The position numbers and the translations under genes were made by a program. This document shows, piece by piece, positions 17,542 through 25,454 of a stretch of 56,813 nucleotides of DNA (position 1 is its first letter; the number at the start of each line of letters is the position of its first letter). Source of the DNA: Knufia peltigerae (taxonomy: Eukaryota > Ascomycota > Eurotiomycetes > Chaetothyriales > Trichomeriaceae); contig JAPDRN010000119.1 in assembly GCA_030247855.1 (NCBI GenBank), forward strand, positions 1-56,813, in the 5' to 3' direction. Below the pieces are notes generated by a model. That model saw only the letters and a list, made by a program, of their open reading frames with translations. It searched no databases and was not told the DNA's origin.

Positions 17542-18938
17542 GTCAGCCTCTCGTTCTCTTGTTCCACCAGGCGCTGCAACGCCGCCTGGCTGTGCGGTAG
17601 ATCTGCGGCCTTGGCTACATCCTGGCCGAGGAATTCCATGATTTCCGGCCAACGCTCAAGGGCTTCATCGGTCGCGGCGTCGTTGCCGCGCTGATAGGCG
17701 CCGATGGCGATCAGGTCGCGGTTGGCCGAATAGGCCGAGACCAGCCGTTTCAGCTTGCGGATGCGCAGGCGCCACGGCTCGTCGGCAATTTCCGTGACCA
17801 CGCGACTGACCGACGATTCCACGTCGATGGCCGGATACAGGCCGCTGTCGGCCACGCGACGCGACAGCAGGATGTGGCCGTCGAGAATCGCGCGGGCGGC
17901 ATCGGCGATCGGATCCTGCGGATCGTCGCCTTCGGTCAGTACGGTGTAGAAGGCGGTGATCGAACCGCGCCCCTTGGCGCCGTTGCCTGCACGTTCCACC
18001 AGTGCCGGCAGCTTGGCGAACACCGATGGCGGATAGCCGCGCGTGGTGGGTGGCTCGCCCACTGACAGGCCGATTTCGCGCTGCGCCTGCGCAAAGCGGG
18101 TCAGCGAATCCATCAGCAGCAGGACGTTCAGGCCCTGGTCGCGGAACCACTCGGCGATGGCGGTGGCACGGTAGGCGCCATGCAGACGGGCCAGCGGCGG
18201 TCGGTCAGCCGGGCTCGCCACCACCACCGCGCGGCGCAGGCCTTCTTCGCCCAGGGTGCTTTCAACGAAATCGCGTACTTCGCGGCCACGCTCACCGATC
18301 AGGCCTACCACGATCACGTCGGCGGCGGTGTAGCGGGTCATCATGCCCAGCAGCGTCGATTTGCCGACGCCGGAGCCGGCGAACAGGCCGACACGCTGGC
18401 CACGGCCGATTGGCAGCAGCGCGTTGATCGCGCGCACGCCCACGTCCAGTGGCTGGGTGATCGGTTCGCGTGCGAGCGGATTGATCGAGACGCCGGCCAT
18501 GCCGACGTGAGCTTCAGCGCGGATCGGACCCTTTCCATCCAGCGGCACGCCATCGCTGTCGATGACGCGTCCGAGCAGGCCTTCGCCCACTTCCACGCCG
18601 CCACGACGGGCCGACGGCACCACCCGCGCATTCGGCAGCAGGCCATGCAGCTCGGCGCTGGGCATCAGGTAGGTGCGTTCACCGGCGAAGCCGACCACTT
18701 CGGCATCGACCCAGCCGCCGTCGACCACTTCCACCTTGCAGCTGGCGCCGAGCGGCGCCTCGCAGCCAACGGCTTCCAGAGTCAGGCCGACCGCCCGGCG
18801 CAGCACGCCTTCGCGGATCAGCCCACGGCCATGCGCGGTGTCGACTTTCAGACCGTCGAGGCGATTGCCCAGGCGCAGATTGCGGGCAACGGCCCAGTCG
18901 GCGGGCGGCGACGGCGGCGCAGCGGTGTCGGTGTTCAT
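17538..18938 (-). CDS. fliI: FliI, flagellar export ATPase
   Basis: FliI is the hexameric ATPase that unloads export substrates. The 466-residue protein resembles F1 beta subunits. It has Walker A GLFAGSGVGKST, the catalytic GERGREV segment, Walker B VLLLMDSLTRFAQAQREI, and PPTTRGYPPSVFAKLP, which marks type III ATPases. The ATG at 18938 overlaps the fliH stop. FliH regulates it and FliJ completes the complex. Confidence 0.97.
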   Translation of the reverse strand: MNTDTAAPPSPPADWAVARNLRLGNRLDGLKVDTAHGRGLIREGVLRRAVGLTLEAVGCEAPLGASCKVEVVDGGWVDAEVVGFAGERTYLMPSAELHGLLPNARVVPSARRGGVEVGEGLLGRVIDSDGVPLDGKGPIRAEAHVGMAGVSINPLAREPITQPLDVGVRAINALLPIGRGQRVGLFAGSGVGKSTLLGMMTRYTAADVIVVGLIGERGREVRDFVESTLGEEGLRRAVVVASPADRPPLARLHGAYRATAIAEWFRDQGLNVLLLMDSLTRFAQAQREIGLSVGEPPTTRGYPPSVFAKLPALVERAGNGAKGRGSITAFYTVLTEGDDPQDPIADAARAILDGHILLSRRVADSGLYPAIDVESSVSRVVTEIADEPWRLRIRKLKRLVSAYSANRDLIAIGAYQRGNDAATDEALERWPEIMEFLGQDVAKAADLPHSQAALQRLVEQENERLT

Positions 18939-19576
18939 GCGATGGCTCCGGTCTGGCGGATCACTGCATCCAACGCGCCGCGCAGGCGGGCTTCCAGGGT
19001 GCCGTCGATGCGTACGGCCTCGGCATGCACGCGCAGGTCGCCACGGCTCAGGCTGGTGTCAGGCACCAGGCGCTGCTGCGGCGACAGGGTCAGCAACGGG
19101 GCGAGGGCGGTGATGTCATCGGGGTGCAGGCGTACTTCCACCTCGCGGTTGCTGCCGCCGACGGCGTCTATCGCCTCGCCGACCAGCTGCCCCAGCAGCG
19201 CCGGGTCGGCCTCGTAGGCCCGGCCTACCAGCGCACCGGCGATGCGTACTGCGAGTTCGCCGAGGGCGCCGACCACCTCATTTTCCAGACGCGCCAGCGG
19301 TCGGCCGAAGTTGTCGAGGATGCCTTCGATCTGCGCGACCAAGCGGCGCACCTCGGCCTGGCCCTGGCTGAAGCCATCGGCATGGCCCTGCTCGAAACCT
19401 TCCTTCTCGGCGCTGTCCTGGATCGCCTGGATTTCCTCCAGGGTCGGCAGCTGCAGCGGCGGCTCGGGCTCATGCTCCGGGTCCGGCTCGGTGAGTTCGA
19501 ACGCCTCGTCGTGGTCCAGCACCGGTTCGGGCTGGGCCAGCAGGTCCGGGGCAAGCCAGCGCACGACGTTGCTCAC
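18935..19576 (-). CDS. fliH: FliH, negative regulator of FliI
   Basis: FliH is the stator-like partner of FliI that docks it to FliN. It has 213 residues: an acidic, proline-rich N terminus, the typical Gly-spaced helix EGFEQGHADGFSQGQAE near residues 60-76, and a C-terminal domain like the F1 delta subunit. The start is a GTG at 19576 that overlaps the fliG stop as GTGA. Confidence 0.94.
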   Translation of the reverse strand: MSNVVRWLAPDLLAQPEPVLDHDEAFELTEPDPEHEPEPPLQLPTLEEIQAIQDSAEKEGFEQGHADGFSQGQAEVRRLVAQIEGILDNFGRPLARLENEVVGALGELAVRIAGALVGRAYEADPALLGQLVGEAIDAVGGSNREVEVRLHPDDITALAPLLTLSPQQRLVPDTSLSRGDLRVHAEAVRIDGTLEARLRGALDAVIRQTGAIA

Positions 19577-20577
19577 AACATCGCCTCCGCGCTGCCGCCG
19601 ATGGTGACAGTGCCCTCATCGGCCATGCGCTTGACGATGGCCAGGATCTCGCGCTGCGCCACTTCCACGTCGGACAGGCGTACCGGGCCGCGCGCTTCCA
19701 TGTCTTCCAGCAGGATCTCGGCGGCACGCTGGGACATGTTGCGGGTGATCTTGTCGCGCACCTTGATGTCGGCGCCACGCAGGGCCAGGCCCAGGCGCTC
19801 GCCGCTGACTTCGCGCAGCACCAGCTGCATCTCGCGGTCGTCCAGGTCCACCAGGTCGTCGAACACGAACATCAGGTCCTGGATGCGGCCACTCAGCGGC
19901 GCGTCGATGCGTGCGATCTCGCCCAGGATCGCCTGGTCCTGGCCGCTGTCCATGAAGTTCAGGATGTTGGCCGCGCACTGCACGCCGCCGATGTTGGACG
20001 ACTTCAGGTTCTGGTTGCCGGCGAACTGGCGCTCCATGATCTCGTTGAGTTCGTTCAGCGCATTGGGCGGAATGCCGTCGAGGGTGGCGATGCGCAGCAG
20101 CACGTCAACGCGGGTGCGGTCGGGCAGCAGCTTCAGCGCGTCGGCGGCCTGGTCGGTTTCCAGGTGCGCCATCACGATGGCGATGATCTGCGGATGCTCG
20201 TTGCGCACCAGGTCGGCCACCGCACGCGGGTCCATCCACTTCAGGGCGTCCAGGCCGGTGGTGTTGCGGCCCAGCAGGATGCGGTCGATCAGGTTGCCGG
20301 CCTTCTCGCTGCCCAGCGCCTGCACCAGCATGTTGCGGATGTAGTCGTCCGAGCCCACGCCCAGCGAGGTCTTCGAGCCCAGTTCCTGGCTGAACTGGTC
20401 CATCACCCGTTCCACCTGTTCGCGGGTGATATCGGACATGGTGGCCATGGCGATGCCGATCTTCTGCACCTCCTTCGGCTCCATGTGGCGCAGCACTTCG
20501 GCCGCGTCCAGTTCACCCAGCGACAGCAGCAGGACGGCGGCGCGCTGCACGCCGGTCAGGGGCGCGACCTCAGTCAT
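19573..20577 (-). CDS. fliG: FliG, motor switch and torque protein
   Basis: FliG links the MS ring to the C ring and meets the stator. The protein has 334 residues, the normal length, with an N-terminal domain starting TGVQRAAVLLLSLGE that binds FliF, the middle EHPQ motif in NEHPQIIAIVMAHLE, and the C-terminal charged torque helix region around FVFDDLVDLDDREMQLVLREV. Its ATG lies inside the end of fliF, with an 8 bp overlap. Confidence 0.97.
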   Translation of the reverse strand: MTEVAPLTGVQRAAVLLLSLGELDAAEVLRHMEPKEVQKIGIAMATMSDITREQVERVMDQFSQELGSKTSLGVGSDDYIRNMLVQALGSEKAGNLIDRILLGRNTTGLDALKWMDPRAVADLVRNEHPQIIAIVMAHLETDQAADALKLLPDRTRVDVLLRIATLDGIPPNALNELNEIMERQFAGNQNLKSSNIGGVQCAANILNFMDSGQDQAILGEIARIDAPLSGRIQDLMFVFDDLVDLDDREMQLVLREVSGERLGLALRGADIKVRDKITRNMSQRAAEILLEDMEARGPVRLSDVEVAQREILAIVKRMADEGTVTIGGSAEAML

Positions 20578-22216
20578 TGGCCACCCAGCCCTTGACCACC
20601 TGGGCCACGCGCTTGGAGTCGGTCTTCACGGCTTCACGGGCCATCCGCAATCGTTCCTCATAAGAATCCACCGGCAGGGCAAGCGCTTCCGGCCCGCCCA
20701 GGCTTGCCCGGTCGGCGCCGAGCGCCGGCAGCGGGGTGCCATCGTCATCGACCAGCTGCACGTCCGCGGTGTGCGGCTCCAGCGCCAGTTCTTCGTTCTT
20801 GCGGTTCTGCCCGGTGATACCGCGCAGTGCCGGGCGCAGCACGCCGAACAGCAACGCCATCACCACCAGCGCACCCAGCAGCATGCGGCCGGCATCGTGC
20901 ACCCACGGCAGTTCCCACCAGGCCGGGCCCTCCACCGGCGTGGTGTCACGCACGAACGGGGCATTCATCACCGACACGGTGTCGCCGCGCTCGGCACTGA
21001 AACCGACGGCCTGCTTGACCAGTGCCTCGACCCGGGTCAGTTCGGCCGCCGACAGCGGCTGCGGCGCAACCTTGCCGTTGGCGCCGGCGCGCGGCACGTT
21101 GTCCACCAGCACCGCCACCGACACGCGCTTGATGCGGCCCGCTGGCTGGCGGGTGTGCTGCAGGGTACGGTCCAGCTCGTAGTTGCGGGTCGCGTTCTTG
21201 CTGCTTTCGGTTGGCGCCTGCGCGGTGGCTGGTGCGGCGGCCTGGCCCGGCGGGCTGTTGCTGGTCGCACCCGGTACGCCCTGCGGGCCCGGCGTGCTGC
21301 TGGTGTTCTCGCTCATCTGCTCGCTGCGCAGTTTCTGCGGCTCGCCGTTGTAGAGCTCGCGCGCTTCTTCGGTCACCGAGAAGTCCATGTCGACGCTGAC
21401 TTCCGGATTGACCCGGCCGGGACCGGTCATCGGTTCCAGCAGTTCGCGGATGCGCTGGTTGAACGAGGTTTCCTGGCGGCGCACCTGTTCGAACTGGGCA
21501 GCGTTGACCGCCGCTTCGCTGTTCGGGTCACTGACGCTGAGCATGCGCCCGCTCTGGTCGACCACGGTGACCCGTTCCGGCGCCAGATCGGGAATGGCGG
21601 CAGCCACCATGTGCACGATCGCATCAACCTGGCTGCGTTCCAGCTGCTGGCCGCCGCGCAGTTCAAGGGTGACCGAGGCACTGGCCACATCACGCTGGCG
21701 GGTGAACGCACTGGGCTTGGGAATGGCCAGGTGCACGCGCGAATCGCGCACCGGGCGCAGCGTGTTGATGGTGCGCGACAGTTCGGTTTCCAGTGCGTGC
21801 TGGTAGCGCGCGTTTTCCACGAACTGGCTGACACCAAAACCAGGGTCGCGCTCCATCAGCTCGAAGCCGAGCTTGCCGCTGTCGGTCAGGCCCGAGCCCG
21901 CCAGTTTCAGGCGGGCATCGTGCAGGTTCTTCTCCGGCACGGTGATGCCGCCGGTGGCCGGATCCAGCTGGAACGGAATCTGTGCGGCACGCAGCAGGTC
22001 GGTCGCTTCAGCGGTGGCCTTCTGGTCCAAGCCGGTGTACAGCGGCACCATGCCCGGCTTCTGCGACCAGAAGAACACGAACAGGCCTGCCGCCACTGCC
22101 ACGGCGATCATCGCCATCAGTCCGAGCCGACGGGTGATCTGCAGGCTTTGCAGCCGGTCGAACCACTGGCCTGCCTTTTCGGCGTTCAGGGATTCCTTGG
22201 AGAGCGACAGGGCCAT
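20570..22216 (-). CDS. fliF: FliF, MS-ring protein
   Basis: FliF builds the MS ring in the inner membrane, the base on which the flagellum assembles. The 548-residue protein has a first membrane helix near residues 31-52, a large periplasmic part with ring-building motifs, a second membrane helix around residues 440-462, and a cytoplasmic tail of about 85 residues ending in DSKRVAQVVKGWV, the FliG-binding end. Start ATG at 22216, 13 bp after the fliE stop. Confidence 0.97.
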   Translation of the reverse strand: MALSLSKESLNAEKAGQWFDRLQSLQITRRLGLMAMIAVAVAAGLFVFFWSQKPGMVPLYTGLDQKATAEATDLLRAAQIPFQLDPATGGITVPEKNLHDARLKLAGSGLTDSGKLGFELMERDPGFGVSQFVENARYQHALETELSRTINTLRPVRDSRVHLAIPKPSAFTRQRDVASASVTLELRGGQQLERSQVDAIVHMVAAAIPDLAPERVTVVDQSGRMLSVSDPNSEAAVNAAQFEQVRRQETSFNQRIRELLEPMTGPGRVNPEVSVDMDFSVTEEARELYNGEPQKLRSEQMSENTSSTPGPQGVPGATSNSPPGQAAAPATAQAPTESSKNATRNYELDRTLQHTRQPAGRIKRVSVAVLVDNVPRAGANGKVAPQPLSAAELTRVEALVKQAVGFSAERGDTVSVMNAPFVRDTTPVEGPAWWELPWVHDAGRMLLGALVVMALLFGVLRPALRGITGQNRKNEELALEPHTADVQLVDDDGTPLPALGADRASLGGPEALALPVDSYEERLRMAREAVKTDSKRVAQVVKGWVAND

Positions 22217-22228
22217 GCGGTTCTATCC

Positions 22229-22594
22229 TTACAGCGGCATGTTCATCACGTCCTGGTAAGCCTGGACGAGACGGTTACGGACTTCCACGGTGGCGCGGAA
22301 GGCGATCTGGGACTGCTGCGAGGCGACCATCACCTTGGCCAGGTCGGCACCGGGTTCACCCAGTTCGAAGGCCTTGGCCAGCGCGCCGGATTTCTGTTGC
22401 GCGTCGTTGACGCCGGCGATGGCGCCGCGCAGGGTTTCGGTGAAGCTGGCAGGCTGGACCTGCGGCGCATCCAGCACCGTGCCCGGCAGGGCATTGCTAC
22501 GCGGCGCTTCGGCCAGCGGGTTGAGCGCGGGCTGTCCTACCTGGGTCTGGTAGGAGCGGATCTGGGAAAGGATCGAAGTGACGGAGTGGGACAT
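22229..22594 (-). CDS. fliE: FliE, MS ring-rod junction protein
   Basis: FliE joins the MS ring to the rod. The protein has 121 residues. The C-terminal half is conserved: SFTETLRGAIAGVNDAQQ and the closing helix RATVEVRNRLVQAYQDVMNMPL. An in-frame TTG lies two codons upstream (22600), but the ATG at 22594 fits the family start MSHSV. It is the first gene of the fliE-F-G-H-I-J-K run and has a clear sigma54-like promoter 47 bp ahead. Confidence 0.95.
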   Translation of the reverse strand: MSHSVTSILSQIRSYQTQVGQPALNPLAEAPRSNALPGTVLDAPQVQPASFTETLRGAIAGVNDAQQKSGALAKAFELGEPGADLAKVMVASQQSQIAFRATVEVRNRLVQAYQDVMNMPL

Positions 22595-22640
22595 CTGCAA
22601 CGGTTCCAGAAACAGGGATGGGGGTGTCTGCTGGAGCTAG

Positions 22641-22657
22641 TGCAAGTGCCGTGCCGA
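22641..22657 (-). promoter_or_regulatory. sigma54-like promoter of fliEFGHIJK
   Basis: On the minus strand the site reads TCGGCACGGCACTTGCA. GG and GC are ten bases apart, with a full GGCACG and TTGCA, so only one base of the consensus differs. It ends 46 bp before the fliE ATG. Confidence 0.82.
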
Positions 22658-22775
22658 AATGGCTGATCGGTTCAGTGACGTGAGGGTTGGGAGGGGGGCG
22701 GCAGGGCTGCGCCCTGCACCTGCCGAAGCCACGGCAAAGGCCGGAGCAACAGCAGAAGCTGGCTATCAGTGGGAT

Positions 22776-22876
22776 GGCGGGGTGGGTCCGGTTGCGGGGG
22801 CCGCCGTGAATACGTCCATGTAGGCTCGGTCGCCGCATCCATGCGGCTCAGCCCCCGCAACCGGACCCATCCCGCC
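22776..22876. repeat. 101-bp inverted-repeat element, copy A
   Basis: Arms of 26 bp at 22776-22801 and 22851-22876 match as inverted copies with one mismatch. The core holds a 7-bp hairpin (GCCGCAT/ATGCGGC, 22832-22847). Copy B at 23157-23417 uses nearly the same arm sequence. It has no gene inside, so it is a non-coding extragenic repeat. Confidence 0.85.
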
Positions 22877-22904
22877 TTCGACAATTTCCCGCAGCTGTTG
22901 GTGG

Positions 22905-22981
22905 GTGCTGACCGTTGGTCGGCACGCTGCTCTTGGTGGGTGTCGACCTTGGTCGACGCTTTATCCACGCCATGCGTGGAT
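22905..22981. repeat. cluster of three short SMAG-like palindromes
   Basis: Three hairpins lie in a row: GTGCTGACC/GGTCGGCAC at 22905-22925 (one G-T pair), GTCGACC/GGTCGAC at 22942-22957, and ATCCACGC/GCGTGGAT at 22963-22981. The first and third recur elsewhere in the window (15870, 56743; 9255, 56784). They look like degenerate extragenic palindromic repeats. Confidence 0.7.
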
Positions 22982-23156
22982 GCTGCTCTCGAGGCGTGTG
23001 ACGCGTCATTTCACCGGCGTCGGTTTTTTGGCCTATGGCTGCAGGGAGCGGCGCAGACCTTCAACAGATATATGTGTCGACAGATGCTCCGCGTGTTTCG
23101 GAGTCGGCTCGACGCTACGTGGCGCGAACCCTCCGTCACAAGGAAACCGTCGGAGG

Positions 23157-23417
23157 CGTGGGTGGGTCAGGTTGCGGGGGGGGGGGGGGGGCGCCCAGGG
23201 TTGGGCGCCCCAGCGTAAAAGGACCTGCTTGCACCGACCCCCCCAACCAAGACCACCCCCGCCGACCGCCGGAAACCCCCCGTTTCCCNNNNNNNNNNGC
23301 CCGCGCGGGCCCGCCCCCCCCCCCCCCCCCCCCGGGGGGGGGGGGAGCGCCATGGATGGCGCGACCGAGCTTACATGGACGTACTTGCAGCGTCCCCCGC
23401 AACCTGACCCACCCGCG
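23157..23417. repeat. inverted-repeat element, copy B, broken by the assembly gap
   Basis: Arms of 24 bp at 23157-23180 and 23394-23417 match as inverted copies with one mismatch and resemble the arms of copy A. The interior holds a 16-G run (23176-23191), a 10-bp GGGGCGCCCA hairpin, the gap, a 20-C run (23314-23333), a 12-G run and a GCGCCAT/ATGGCGC hairpin. The homopolymers next to the gap look like poor base calling in a strong hairpin. Confidence 0.75.
23289..23298. other. assembly gap (10 N)
   Basis: Ten N bases. The true length is unknown because 10 N is a placeholder. No gene is interrupted. Confidence 0.99.
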
Positions 23418-23560
23418 CATCGCGCAGGAAGCCAGCTGTTGCCGTTGCTTCAGCTGTTGCCTCGCGGGTGCCGGGCGGCAGCCCGGCAACAACACCGCCA
23501 CAAACACCAACGCCCGGGCAAGCCCAGGCGTCCGTGCCCCCTTCATGCTGGAAACGCGGG

Positions 23561-24275
23561 TCAGCTGGCCAGTTCGGCCGGCTCGCGTTCGATGCCGTAC
23601 TTGCGCAGCTTTTCCACCAGGGTGGTGCGGCGCAGGCCGAGCAGCTGGGCGGCGTGGGCGACCACGCCCTGGGTGCGTTCCAGTGCTTCGTTGATCAGGC
23701 CCAGTTCGATGTTGGCCATGTGGTTGCGCAGGTCCAGGCCGTCGTCCGGCAACGCGGCCGGTGCTGCGGCGCGGTTGACGGCGATGCCATGCTCGAGCGA
23801 CGGCTGGTTGCCGCTGCCCGGGGTGTGGAACGAGAAGCTGCGCAGGTCCAGGCGCTCTTCGCTGGCGACCACCGGCGGCGCTGCGGCGACAGCGACAGCG
23901 GCCAGCGCGGCGTCGCCGCGATAGCGTGCCGGCAGGTCCTGCACGCGCACCGAGCCACCCGGGTGCAGCACCGCCAGGCGTTCGACCAGGTTGGTCAGTT
24001 CGCGCACGTTGCCCGGCCACTCGTAACCGGCCAGCGCCTGCAGCGCTTCCGGGGTGAAGCGCACTTCGCCACGGCCGGTGCGGGCCAGCTGGGTGGCGAT
24101 GGTTTCCACCAGCGCCGGCAGGTCTTCGCGACGTTCGCGCAGGGCCGGCACGTCGATCGGGAACACGTTGAGGCGATAGAACAGGTCTTCGCGGAACTTG
24201 CCATCGGCAATGCGGCTTTCCAGGTCGCGATGGGTTGCGGCGATCACCCGTACGTTGCAGCGGATGGTCTGGTTT

Positions 24276-24328
<53 letters not shown>

Positions 24329-25066
24329 CATCGGCAGGCTCATGTCGCCGATCTCATCGAGCAGCAGGGTGCCGCCCTCGGCCATTTCGAAACGGCCCTT
24401 GCGCGCGGTCAGCGCGCCGGTGAAGGCGCCCTTCTCATGGCCGAACAGCTCGCTTTCCAGCAGTTCCGCCGGAATCGCGCCGCAGTTGATCGCCACGAAC
24501 GGACCATCGCGGCGCGGCGAGCGCTGGTGGATGCTGCGCGATACCACTTCCTTGCCGGTACCCGATTCGCCCAGCACCAGCACGGTGGTGTCGAACGCGG
24601 CGACCTGTTCGATCATCGTGCGCAGTGCACTGACCGCCGGACCGTTGCCGGTCGGGCCCTGGTCCTGCACGGCGCCGGCCTGGTGTTCGGCATCCAATCG
24701 CTTGAGGCTGGCGCGGCGCAGCAGGGCTTCCATCTGTGCGTGACGCAGCGGCGCTTCCAGCGGCCAGATGTTGGCTTCGTGCAGGCCATGCCGCTGGGCG
24801 AACGCGGTGGCGTCACCGTCGGCCAGCAGCACCGGTGGTGGCAGACTGCTGCCACCCAGCCACGCGTACAGCGCGGTACTGGCGGCACTGTCGTCTAGGT
24901 TGCCGACGATCACCGCCATCCAGTCGTTCTGGCGCTGGCGGGCCAGGTCGAAATCGGTTGCGTCGGAGACCCAGCGCGGGTTGAAGTCCATGAATTCCAA
25001 CAAGGCGACGGTGCGCTCGGCACGCACTGCGTCGTTGTCCAGTACCAGGATGCGCGATTCGCTCAC
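23561..25066 (-). CDS. fleQ: FleQ, sigma54-dependent master flagellar activator
   Basis: FleQ activates sigma54 flagellar promoters and, in Pseudomonas, also binds cyclic di-GMP and represses exopolysaccharide genes. The 501-residue protein has an atypical N-terminal receiver that lacks the phospho-acceptor Asp (the site reads VIVGNLDD). The AAA+ domain has Walker A GESGTGKE (166-173), the sigma54-contact GAFTGA (213-218) and Walker B LLLDEIGD. A Fis-type HTH (AAQLLGLRRTTLVEKL) ends the protein. The start is a GTG at 25066 overlapping the preceding regulator stop as GTGA. Upstream in the transcript are rpoN2 and a single-domain regulator. FleN is the expected antagonist. Confidence 0.95.
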
Positions 25067-25440
25067 GACCGATCCTCCCTGAGGCCTTCCAGGATCGGCA
25101 TGACTTCCTGGATGTAGGACAGCTTGCTGACGAAGTTGTCGGCACCGGCGCGCAGTGCGTGCTCGCGATGCTCGACGTCATCGAAGTGGCTGGCAATCAC
25201 GATGTACGGCGCATCGTCCTGCGACTTGATCAGGCGGGTGGCCTGCAGGCCGCCCATTTCCGGCATCGCCAGATCCATCAGCACCACCTGCGGGCGCAGG
25301 CTTTCCGAGCGTTCGATCGCTTCCAGGCCGTTGCCGGCGCTGCCGACGATCTGCAGCCAGTCGATCTTGCGGAAGTGGCGCATCGCCGCGTTGATGAAGC
25401 CCTCGTGGTCATCGACCAGCAGAACTGTGAGCTTGTTCAT
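25063..25440 (-). CDS. single-domain response regulator between rpoN2 and fleQ
   Basis: A receiver-only protein of 125 residues with a complete phosphorylation site: Asp10-Asp11, phospho-acceptor Asp56 in VVLMDLAMP, Ser84 and Lys106. There is no output domain. I start at the ATG at 25440, which has AAAAGGA 8 nt ahead; an ATG three codons further up lies too close to that site. It is transcribed with rpoN2 (14 bp after it) and overlaps fleQ by 4 bp. Because FleQ has lost its own phospho-acceptor, this protein might bring phosphorylation control to FleQ or RpoN2, but that is inference. It is not CheY: the two sequences differ widely. Confidence 0.9.
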   Translation of the reverse strand: MNKLTVLLVDDHEGFINAAMRHFRKIDWLQIVGSAGNGLEAIERSESLRPQVVLMDLAMPEMGGLQATRLIKSQDDAPYIVIASHFDDVEHREHALRAGADNFVSKLSYIQEVMPILEGLREDRS

Positions 25441-25454
25441 GTCCAACATCCTTT

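Larger units (their letters stand above)
22658..23560. other. gene-free repeat-rich region between fliE and fleQ
   Basis: About 900 bp with no convincing gene on either strand; open frames here are short or run through the gap. It holds a GCAGGGC/GCCCTGC hairpin near 22709, two long inverted-repeat elements (22776-22876 and 23157-23417), a cluster of short palindromes at 22905-22981, and the assembly gap. I see no promoter for fleQ here, because fleQ is read from the other side. Confidence 0.8.

Noticed and set aside
20426..22666. 746-codon open frame on the plus strand opposite fliF
   Set aside because: It is opposite a clear FliF gene, is rich in His, Gln, Arg and Ala as expected for an antisense frame in high-GC DNA, and has no recognisable domain.
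23176..23345. G and C runs as a G-quadruplex regulator
   Set aside because: They flank an assembly gap and their lengths are probably sequencing artefacts, so no structural claim is safe.
22658..23560. insertion sequence or phage attachment site
   Set aside because: There is no transposase or integrase frame and no direct target duplication, only extragenic inverted repeats.
22905..23924. frames on both strands running through the N gap
   Set aside because: They are translated through unknown bases and homopolymers. No domain is visible and fleQ lies opposite.
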